DNA from: an uncultured Alphaproteobacteria bacterium
GTDB lineage: Bacteria > Pseudomonadota > Alphaproteobacteria > RUG11792
Assembly: GCA_905236375.1 (NCBI GenBank)
Contig: CAJOOW010000047.1
Coordinates: 1-6,422, forward strand
Direction: 5' to 3'
Length of the DNA: 6,422 nucleotides
The notes beneath the pieces are model-generated. The model searched no databases. It was not told the DNA's origin and worked only from the letters and a program-made list of their open reading frames with translations. The position numbers and the translations under genes are program-made. Shown in pieces: positions 1 through 4,772 of this stretch (position 1 is its first letter; each line of letters opens with the position of its first letter).

Positions 1-86
1 AGAGGGGGATTCGAACCCCCGATACGGATTTATGTCCGTATGACGGTTTAGCAAACCGTTGCCTTCAGCCTCTCGGCCATCTCTCC
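1..86 (-). tRNA. tRNA-Ser (anticodon GCU), 3' end cut by window
   Basis: Read on the minus strand, this is a class II tRNA. It has acceptor start GGAGAGA, a D-arm GCCGAGAGGCTGAAGGC, an anticodon stem ACGGT/ACCGT around loop TTGCTAA (anticodon GCT), and a long variable arm ATACGGA/TCCGTAT. The T-arm is GGGGG/CCCCC around TTCGAAT. The long variable arm and the anticodon identify a serine tRNA reading AGC and AGU codons. Only three bases of the 3' acceptor strand are inside the window, so the last four paired bases, the discriminator base and any encoded CCA lie to the left. A promoter directly upstream (97-125) supports independent expression. Confidence 0.95.
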
Positions 87-96
87 TCATTCTCCA

Positions 97-125
97 ATTG
101 TATCTTAGCCTTTAAAAAATAGCAA
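97..125 (-). promoter_or_regulatory. Sigma-70-type promoter of tRNA-Ser
   Basis: On the minus strand there is a -35 element TTGCTA (125-120), a 17-base spacer and a -10 element TACAAT (102-97). The -10 element matches five of six consensus bases. It ends ten bases before the mature tRNA 5' end, so transcription would start only a few bases ahead of the tRNA, as is common for tRNA genes. Spacing and position make this the most convincing promoter in the window; activity is inferred. Confidence 0.65.
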
Positions 126-264
126 CGGGAAATGAAAAGCATCAAGCATTGCCAGCCCTAAAAAACTTAGATCGAATTAGAGATGGAAATTAAATTACAT
201 TAACATAAAAGAAATTTCAGCTATAATCCGCGTTTGATCCTTGTGTTTGTTCGGAAATTTAAGA

Positions 265-299
265 TTATTCACCAAAACTGTGAATAACTCTGTGGATAA
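265..299. promoter_or_regulatory. Cluster of three DnaA-box-like 9-mers
   Basis: Three DnaA-box-like sequences lie within 35 bases. They are TTATTCACC at 265-273 (one mismatch to TTATNCACA), TGTGAATAA at 279-287 (reverse-strand TTATTCACA) and TGTGGATAA at 291-299 (reverse-strand TTATCCACA, the classical strong box). The first two form a perfect 8-base inverted repeat around a 7-base centre. A pure A/T tract lies about 100 bases to the right. DnaA is the replication initiator and also a transcription factor, so this could be part of oriC or a DnaA-responsive control site for xerC-dnaQ. The boxes are seen directly; the function is inferred. Confidence 0.5.
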
Positions 300-399
300 A
301 TAAAAATCTGAATTATCAAATTTCTATAATTCCGGCTTTTTTGCATCTTTGTTCAAAAATTGAGCACGCTTGTAGTGCCTGAAAAACCGGGCGTCAAGC

Positions 400-431
400 A
401 AAAAAATTAAAAAAATTATAAAAAATTTTTT
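400..431. other. 32-base pure A/T tract, possible unwinding element
   Basis: Thirty-two consecutive bases contain only A and T, in phased A-runs and T-runs. Even in this A/T-rich DNA it is the most extreme stretch of the left intergenic region. It lies about 100 bases from the DnaA-box cluster, where a duplex-unwinding element would be expected if this were an origin. It could equally be a promoter upstream element or bent DNA. Confidence 0.3.
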
Positions 432-524
432 CAGCCTATTTTTTAAGAAGATCGCTTTTAAGAACTGTTGATATTTTTTGCAGAAAGAACCAAAAATAGC
501 AAACAAACATTAAAGATAAAAAGA

Positions 525-530
525 TATAAT
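525..530 (+). promoter_or_regulatory. Possible -10 element for xerC-dnaQ
   Basis: A perfect TATAAT hexamer lies on the plus strand shortly before xerC. Transcription from it would start near 537, leaving a leader of about 10 bases before the GTG at 546 or about 27 before the ATG at 564. No recognisable -35 sequence is found 16-18 bases upstream (that stretch is AAACAAAC-like), and there is no extended -10 TG. A chance hexamer in A/T-rich DNA is therefore quite possible. Confidence 0.25.
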
Positions 531-563
531 AGATAGTACATTTATGTGTTGTTCGATGATTAT

Positions 564-1508
564 ATGAATCGTTTAAATGAGTTCATTGATTCGTGGTTAA
601 AATATCTTAAAAGTTCCTGCAATTTATCGATAAATAGCGTAGATTCATATAGATCGGATTTGAAACAATTAATCTCTTTTTTAAGCAATTACAAAGAGGC
701 AGAAATTTCTTTTTCCGATTTTAAAACACTGAAAAAAGGAGATATCAGAGCATGGTTTCTCTATAGAAGAAATGCAAATGAAACCCCAAAAACTATATCA
801 AGAGGTCTTTCTGCAACAAAAAGTTTTTTGAAATTTTTGATCAAAGAAAATCAAATAGAAAATAGCGATATTTTATCAATGCGTCCTCCAAAGATTGAAA
901 AATCTTTGCCAAGACCTTTGAACATATCTCAAATAAACGCCATTATAAATTCGATATCAGATATTAAACAAACTCCATGGATAGTTAAAAGGGATCGAGC
1001 CATCTTGGCTCTAATTTATTCTGTGGGACTTAGAATAAGTGAAGCGTTAAACCTGAATAAATCTGATATTTTGAGTGCTTCAGAAACTTTAACAATTTTG
1101 GGAAAAGGTGGAAAAACACGAATAGTTCCTATTATTGATTCTATTAAATCCGTTATAATTGATTATCTTGAAAACTGCGAATTCACCGATTCTGAAGCAT
1201 TGTTTATTAATAACAGGGGCGAAAGATTAACTCCATCGTCAATTCAAAAATTGGTTAAGAAATCAAGGGAGTTTTTGGGCTTATCAAGCAAAGTAACTCC
1301 TCACGCTCTTCGTCACAGTTGCGCGACTCATTTGATGGAAAACACTGGGGATTTAAGGGGAATTCAAGAGCTTTTGGGGCATTCTTCTATTTCGTCAACG
1401 CAAATTTATGCAGATGTTGCAAAAAAATATATTGCAGAAATCTATGACAAATGCCATCCTTTGTCCATGAGGACTCCTCCAAAAAATAAAAAGGGAAAAG
1501 ATGCGTGA
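564..1508 (+). CDS. xerC: Tyrosine recombinase XerC
   Basis: This is a site-specific recombinase that acts with XerD at the dif site to resolve chromosome dimers before cell division. Numbering residues from the upstream GTG at 546, residues 11-105 form the N-terminal SAM-like DNA-binding domain and 125-295 the catalytic domain. All expected active-site residues are present: R163 in GLRISEAL, K187 in GKGGKTR, H253 and R256 in HALRH, H279 in LGHSS, and the nucleophile Y288 in TQIYADV. The RPL linker and the WIVKRD motif favour XerC over XerD. The start is uncertain. ATG 564 gives 314 aa; GTG 546, in the same frame, gives 320 aa. Neither has a Shine-Dalgarno sequence. ATG is preferred for codon type and leader length. 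The 3' end overlaps dnaQ by 8 bases, so the two are surely co-transcribed. It is full length, with no sign of being an integrase of a mobile element. Confidence 0.92.
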   Translation: MNRLNEFIDSWLKYLKSSCNLSINSVDSYRSDLKQLISFLSNYKEAEISFSDFKTLKKGDIRAWFLYRRNANETPKTISRGLSATKSFLKFLIKENQIENSDILSMRPPKIEKSLPRPLNISQINAIINSISDIKQTPWIVKRDRAILALIYSVGLRISEALNLNKSDILSASETLTILGKGGKTRIVPIIDSIKSVIIDYLENCEFTDSEALFINNRGERLTPSSIQKLVKKSREFLGLSSKVTPHALRHSCATHLMENTGDLRGIQELLGHSSISSTQIYADVAKKYIAEIYDKCHPLSMRTPPKNKKGKDA

Positions 1509-2220
1509 GATTTCTCTTGATACTGAAACAACAGGACTTTTTTTTGCTGATGGCGATAGGATAACAGAAATTGGGTGCGTCGAAATAATCGATAAAAAAA
1601 TAACAGGGAAAAATCTTCATATTTACGTAAATCCTGAAAGAGAATTATCTGCATCAGCTACTAATATCAGCGGATTAACTCATGAATTTTTGAAACAATT
1701 TAAAAAATTCGAAGAAATTGCAGACGAATTTTTGGAATTTATTGGAGACTCCAGACTTGTTATTCATAATGCTCCTTTTGATATTGGGTTTTTGAATTTC
1801 GAATTATCAAAGGCTGGAAAGAAAATTTTGGATCCTCAAAACGTCGTCGATACTCTTGTATTGACTAGAGAAAAATTTCCAGGAGCTCAAGCAACTTTGG
1901 ATGCCTTATGTCGTAGATTTTCTATTGATGCATCATCTAGAACAAAACATGGAGCTTTAATAGATGCTGAACTTTTAGCTGAAGTCTATCTCCATTTGTC
2001 AGTTGAGAAACTTCAAAAAAGCATTTTCGGAGCTGCTGATGAAACAACTTCCGCAATGAGTTTAGACGGTTTTCCAGAAATTGATAATCAAAAACGAACG
2101 ATTGCTTTGCGACATTTTCCCCCTTCTGATGAAGAACTGGCCAACCATTCAAATTTCTTGTCTAAGATTAAAAACCCTATTTGGGATAAATTTTTAACGG
2201 AAGATCAAGCTAAAAATTGA
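1501..2220 (+). CDS. dnaQ: DNA polymerase III epsilon subunit (3'-5' proofreading exonuclease)
   Basis: Epsilon binds the polymerase III alpha subunit and removes misincorporated 3' nucleotides during replication. The 239-residue product shows the three exonuclease motifs of the DEDDh family. Exo I is LDTETTGL (D7, E9), Exo II is HNAPFDIGFL (D94), and Exo III is HGALIDAELLAEVY (H150, D155). All five catalytic residues are intact. After the nuclease domain (about 1-170), the tail carries the alphaproteobacterial-style segment PSDEELANHSNFLSKI followed by a tryptophan. I do not see the enterobacterial clamp-binding motif; the linker around 180-195 is a possible equivalent. The ATG overlaps the xerC stop by 8 bases, and the purine-rich AAGGGAAAAG just before it lies inside xerC, so translation is probably coupled. 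The 3' end overlaps the convergent accA by 16 bases. Confidence 0.95.
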   Translation: MREISLDTETTGLFFADGDRITEIGCVEIIDKKITGKNLHIYVNPERELSASATNISGLTHEFLKQFKKFEEIADEFLEFIGDSRLVIHNAPFDIGFLNFELSKAGKKILDPQNVVDTLVLTREKFPGAQATLDALCRRFSIDASSRTKHGALIDAELLAEVYLHLSVEKLQKSIFGAADETTSAMSLDGFPEIDNQKRTIALRHFPPSDEELANHSNFLSKIKNPIWDKFLTEDQAKN

Positions 2221-3161
2221 TTTCCAATGCTTTTGAATTTTTTTATTCTTAGAGCTTTTCTTTCTCCGTTTTGAATTGATTGAGACAGTTTCAAATATTT
2301 CATCAAATCCATTTTCAGATTTGCGATTGCCTCTTTCTTGTTTCGATGGGCGCCTCCGATTGGTTCTTTGACGATTGCATCGATAATTCCAAGCTCTATT
2401 AAGTCTTTTGCTGTTAATTTCTGAACTTCGGCAGCAATATTTGCTTTTGATTCATCTTTCCAGAGAATTGAAGCGCACCCTTCTGGAGAAATAACCGAAT
2501 AAATTGAATGTTCCATCATCAAAACATAATCGGATGAGGCAATTGCGATAGCTCCCCCAGATCCTCCTTCTCCGATTATAGAACTTATAAATGGAACATT
2601 AATTTGAAAGCTTTTTTCCATACATTTTGCAATAGCTTCAGCAACCCCTCTTTCTTCAGATTCAAGGCCAGGAAAAGCCCCTGAAGTATCAACAAATGAA
2701 ATAACAGGAAGTGAAAACTTCTCAGCTAATTCAAGTATTCTATAGACTTTCCGATATCCTTCTGGTTTCGGCATTCCAAAATTATGCTTCAATCTTGAAT
2801 CAGTATCACTTCCTTTTTCCTGTCCAATAACTAAGCACTTTTGCCCTTCGATCTTTGCAAAACCACAGATGATTGCACTATCTTCTGCAAAATACCTGTC
2901 TCCAGAAAGCTCAATAAAATCCGTAAAAATGCCGTTTAGATAATCCATAAATTTCGGGCGCTCTGGATGTCTTGCAACCTGAACAGTTTGCCATGGAGTT
3001 AGTTTTTGATATATTTGAGAAAGCATTTTATCGACTTTTGATTGCATTTTGCTAATCTCATTAGCAACATCAATATCCCCAACTTTCGAGGCCTCCCGCA
3101 GATCGGATATCTTTTTTTCAATATCTAAGACCTGCTTTTCAAAATCCAAAGTAACACTCAT
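2205..3161 (-). CDS. accA: Acetyl-CoA carboxylase carboxyltransferase subunit alpha
   Basis: AccA pairs with AccD to form the carboxyltransferase that moves the carboxyl group from biotin-BCCP to acetyl-CoA, giving malonyl-CoA for fatty acid synthesis in the cytoplasm. The 318-residue length is typical. Residues 6-54 are the N-terminal helical/coiled region. The carboxyltransferase core follows, with RHPERP (64-69), GMPKPEGYRK (129-138), DTSGAFPG (158-165), the oxyanion-hole region GEGGSGGA (197-204), SVISPEGCASILWK (222-235) and EPIGGAHR (266-273). The frame stays open upstream for 29 more codons, but that extension reads through the tRNA-Cys gene, so the ATG at 3161 is chosen. The ribosome binding site is weak: GAG lies about 12 bases upstream. 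The gap from the tRNA 3' end is only 19 bases, which implies shared transcription. No accD or folC is in the window. Confidence 0.96.
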   Translation of the reverse strand: MSVTLDFEKQVLDIEKKISDLREASKVGDIDVANEISKMQSKVDKMLSQIYQKLTPWQTVQVARHPERPKFMDYLNGIFTDFIELSGDRYFAEDSAIICGFAKIEGQKCLVIGQEKGSDTDSRLKHNFGMPKPEGYRKVYRILELAEKFSLPVISFVDTSGAFPGLESEERGVAEAIAKCMEKSFQINVPFISSIIGEGGSGGAIAIASSDYVLMMEHSIYSVISPEGCASILWKDESKANIAAEVQKLTAKDLIELGIIDAIVKEPIGGAHRNKKEAIANLKMDLMKYLKLSQSIQNGERKALRIKKFKSIGNQFLA

Positions 3162-3180
3162 ATATTTATGATTCTCAAGT

Positions 3181-3254
3181 TGGAGGCCGAGACCGGAATC
3201 GAACCGATATACAAGGATTTGCAGTCCTCTGCATGACCATTCTGCCACTCGGCC
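3181..3254 (-). tRNA. tRNA-Cys (anticodon GCA)
   Basis: On the minus strand this 74-base gene folds as a normal cloverleaf. The acceptor GGCCGAG pairs with CTCGGCC, and the anticodon stem GAGGA/TCCTT holds loop CTGCAAA with anticodon GCA. The T-arm is CCGGT-like around TTCGATT. The terminal CCA is encoded, with discriminator base T (U). It decodes UGC and UGU. accA starts 19 bases downstream on the same strand with no terminator between them, so the tRNA is probably cut from a longer transcript. Confidence 0.95.
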
Positions 3255-3317
3255 AAAAATGCCCTCATTCCCAAAGACTACTAGTTATCAGGCTTTTTTT
3301 CAAGTGAAATTTGGCTC

Positions 3318-3347
3318 CTTATACAGAGCCGCATTGCGTTTGCTCAA
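3318..3347 (-). promoter_or_regulatory. Candidate promoter for tRNA-Cys and accA
   Basis: On the minus strand TTGAGC (3347-3342) is followed by an 18-base spacer and TATAAG (3323-3318), five of six matches to the -10 consensus. This would give a leader of about 55 bases before the tRNA. A second, closer option is TTGAAA (3303-3298) with a poor -10, TAGTCT (3280-3275), 17 bases on. The -10 of the first option lies inside a short inverted repeat GGCTC/GAGCC (3313-3330), which could be an operator or chance. Confidence 0.4.
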
Positions 3348-3366
3348 GAAAAATAATTGAATTTGT

Positions 3367-3421
3367 AAAAAAAAAAACAGCCGCTCGGATTTCTTTGGTT
3401 ACCAAAAATCTTTCCGAGCGG
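3367..3421 (-). terminator. Strong intrinsic terminator on the minus strand
   Basis: A perfect 9-base G/C-rich stem, CCGCTCGGA (3381-3389) with TCCGAGCGG (3413-3421), encloses an inner palindrome TTTGGTTACCAAA (3394-3406). On the minus strand the stem is followed, after three bases, by eleven consecutive T (plus-strand A at 3367-3377). This is the classical layout of a Rho-independent terminator for minus-strand transcription. No such T-run follows on the plus strand. No minus-strand gene ends here, which points to a small RNA or a decayed gene upstream. Confidence 0.8.
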
Positions 3422-3460
3422 ATTCTCCCCACAACTGTTGTGGGATTACATAGTTATCCC
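3367..3460 (-). ncRNA. Candidate small RNA ending at an orphan terminator
   Basis: The minus-strand terminator needs a transcript, yet no coding frame fits. Upstream of it lie two further hairpins: CCCACAAC/GTTGTGGG (3428-3444) and GTGGGAT/ATCCCAC (3440-3462). They share the GTGGG segment at 3440-3444, so only one can form at a time. A -10-like CATAAT (3471-3466) would start transcription near 3460, at the base of the first hairpin, giving an RNA of about 95 nt. No good -35 is visible and I recognise no known RNA family. Alternatives are a terminator left from a lost gene, or the leader of a tiny 26-codon frame at 3472-3552. Confidence 0.3.
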
Positions 3461-3660
3461 ACTCTATTATGCTAACAAACAAAAGTTAAAATTCTCTTAA
3501 TTTTGAAGAAAAAAATTAAAAAATTTTGCAAAAAATCCGATGAAAAGATCATACTAGTTATATTTTTCGCCCTCAAAAGCTTATAGATAATTTTCTTCTG
3601 GAAAGAGTGTTGCTTTGTGGTTTAAACTTTCAATAAGTCTTTTTCTTTTGAATTCCCCCA
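3422..3660. other. Rest of the tRNA-Cys to 3661 gene gap
   Basis: Apart from the hairpins described for the candidate small RNA, this A/T-rich stretch has no gene I can support. A weak plus-strand promoter for the downstream gene may exist: TTGCAA (3526-3531), 18 bases, CATACT (3550-3555). Near 3592-3601 the sequence TTTCTTCTGG followed by AAAGAGTG resembles the leader of the gene at 4773. Confidence 0.3.
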
Positions 3661-4542
3661 TTGAAAAATTCTCTGTTATTAAAGATAGTTGTGCTTTTTC
3701 AATTCATGATCATGTCGGTTTATGGCATGACAAAAATGTCACGTAAAAAAATAGATGAGCAAGAATTACCATTACTTTTGGATGATGAAGAAGTCACAAT
3801 CAATATGAAGCCGAAGAAATTGGCAAAGAGCAAAACCACCAGAAATAAAACTAAAAAAGTATTTAAATCTCACGCAGATTCGCCAGCAAACTCTGAAGAT
3901 GATTCTCTTACACAGCCCTCACATAAGCGGCAGAACACATTAGAAATAGCCCCGGAAAGTCAAATATATACGACAAATGACAAATATCAAAATCTAGAAA
4001 AAAGTTTTTTTGCTTTAAATGCATTACTGATATTGGCAAAAGGGGCGCAAGGCGAGACATCTGAAAGCGAATTTCTTGAAATCATTAATAAATTGCATGA
4101 ATCATATGTTGAATTGTCAAAAGATAATAAAGAATCGAATATTTTTATAAATCTACAGGCATTAAATTCTACTCTGATAATTAAGGATAGTTACTGGGCT
4201 TTAAGCCTATTAGAGATCACAAATTGCGATTCGCCCGCAGGTAATTCGAGTTTGTCTAAATTTATGGTGCTTTTGTATTCATTAAATCCGATTTTTAAAG
4301 AGACAGCCATTGGCACAATCACAAAAGATCAGTTTTTATCCAACTTGCTGGACTTTCTCATTATAGCCTCCTCAAAAATTGTTACTGATATGTATTTTGT
4401 TGAAGATAAAAATGAGAAAGAGAAAAAAGTCAGAGATAGAATTTGTCTGAAAGCCGGTTGGTTAGCTCGGAAGAATATTCCTGATGCGCTTAGACTGGCG
4501 GACGAAATTGTATCAGAGTTAAAATTACTCCTAATTCCTTAA
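3661..4542 (+). CDS. Exported protein of unknown function
   Basis: I do not recognise this 293-residue protein. Residues 1-22 look like a signal peptide: lysines at 2 and 8, a hydrophobic core LLLKIVVLFQFMIM, and a plausible cleavage after VYG (20-22). Residues 25-105 are charged and low in complexity, with acidic DDEE near 41-44, a Lys/Arg-rich stretch at 50-70 and a Ser/Asp/Pro-rich stretch at 72-90, and are probably disordered. From about 106 on, the pattern suggests a folded all-helical domain, rich in Leu, Ile and Asn, with KAGWLARKNIPDALRLADEI near the end. The start is TTG 3661; an in-frame TGA at 3649 limits upstream extension. TTG is chosen because the signal sequence begins right there; the next ATG (3706) would remove most of it. 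No Shine-Dalgarno sequence is visible. No transmembrane segment other than the signal is evident. It has its own gap on both sides and lies upstream of another exported-protein gene on the same strand. Confidence 0.75.
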   Translation: MKNSLLLKIVVLFQFMIMSVYGMTKMSRKKIDEQELPLLLDDEEVTINMKPKKLAKSKTTRNKTKKVFKSHADSPANSEDDSLTQPSHKRQNTLEIAPESQIYTTNDKYQNLEKSFFALNALLILAKGAQGETSESEFLEIINKLHESYVELSKDNKESNIFINLQALNSTLIIKDSYWALSLLEITNCDSPAGNSSLSKFMVLLYSLNPIFKETAIGTITKDQFLSNLLDFLIIASSKIVTDMYFVEDKNEKEKKVRDRICLKAGWLARKNIPDALRLADEIVSELKLLLIP

Positions 4543-4693
4543 ATTCTGTTAATTTTTTTGTAAGGTTGAATCTACAGAAGATAGAGAGTGAATGGCGAAA
4601 ATATAAGAAATGAAGTGTAAAAAGAAACTTTATAAGTCAATTATCCAACTTCTCTCTTTAAGATGTAAACTCATACATTTATGCATATTTTTG

Positions 4694-4723
4694 TTGTTTT
4701 AGCGATTAATTATGTGTTAGAAT
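4694..4723 (+). promoter_or_regulatory. Candidate promoter for the repeat protein gene
   Basis: TTGTTT (4694-4699), an 18-base spacer and TAGAAT (4718-4723) form a plausible sigma-70-type promoter. The -10 element matches five of six consensus bases, the -35 four. Transcription would start near 4730, giving a leader of about 40 bases that includes the strong ribosome binding site. The rest of the 230-base gap (4543-4772) shows a T7 run at 4553-4559 without a G/C hairpin, and nothing else I can assign. Confidence 0.4.
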
Positions 4724-4772
4724 AAATATGAAATGATATATGTCTATTGATTTCTTCTGGGGAGGAGTGATC

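Larger units (their letters stand above)
87..545. other. Intergenic region without a supported gene
   Basis: This 459-base, very A/T-rich gap separates the divergent tRNA-Ser and xerC genes. I see no credible coding sequence. A 60-codon minus-strand frame at 324-506 is a Lys/Phe/Ile-rich product of the A/T tracts, with no ribosome binding site. The gap holds the tRNA-Ser promoter, a perfect -10 hexamer TATAAT on the plus strand at 222-227 without a good -35, a DnaA-box cluster (265-299) and a pure A/T tract (400-431). There is also a long imperfect inverted repeat with arms CCGG(C)TTTTT near 333-344 and AAAAACCGG at 382-390. Its size and content suit an origin or a complex control region better than a simple promoter. 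Confidence 0.5.

Noticed and set aside
190..203. TTAA-N6-TTAA resembling a CtrA site
   Set aside because: The CtrA consensus needs a 7-base spacer, and such pairs are frequent by chance in A/T-rich DNA.
198..208. Possible dif half-site near xerC (minus-strand TTATGTTAATG)
   Set aside because: It resembles an XerD-binding arm, but no XerC-binding arm lies at the right spacing, so a complete dif site is not supported.
324..506. 60-codon minus-strand frame in the left intergenic region
   Set aside because: It is Phe/Lys/Ile-rich because it reads through A/T tracts, has no ribosome binding site before its ATG, and resembles no protein I know.
564..1508. Tyrosine recombinase plus adjacent tRNA genes as a sign of an integrated element
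   Set aside because: The protein is a housekeeping XerC co-transcribed with dnaQ, and no tRNA fragment or attachment-site repeat was found.
3162..3248. N-terminal extension of AccA by 29 residues
   Set aside because: The extension is encoded by the tRNA-Cys gene, and the AccA family begins near the ATG at 3161.
3472..3552. 26-codon minus-strand frame before the candidate small RNA
   Set aside because: It is Phe/Ile/Lys-rich from A/T tracts and has no properly spaced ribosome binding site.
4541..4560. Terminator after the 3661 gene
   Set aside because: There is a T7 run, but no G/C-rich hairpin precedes it.
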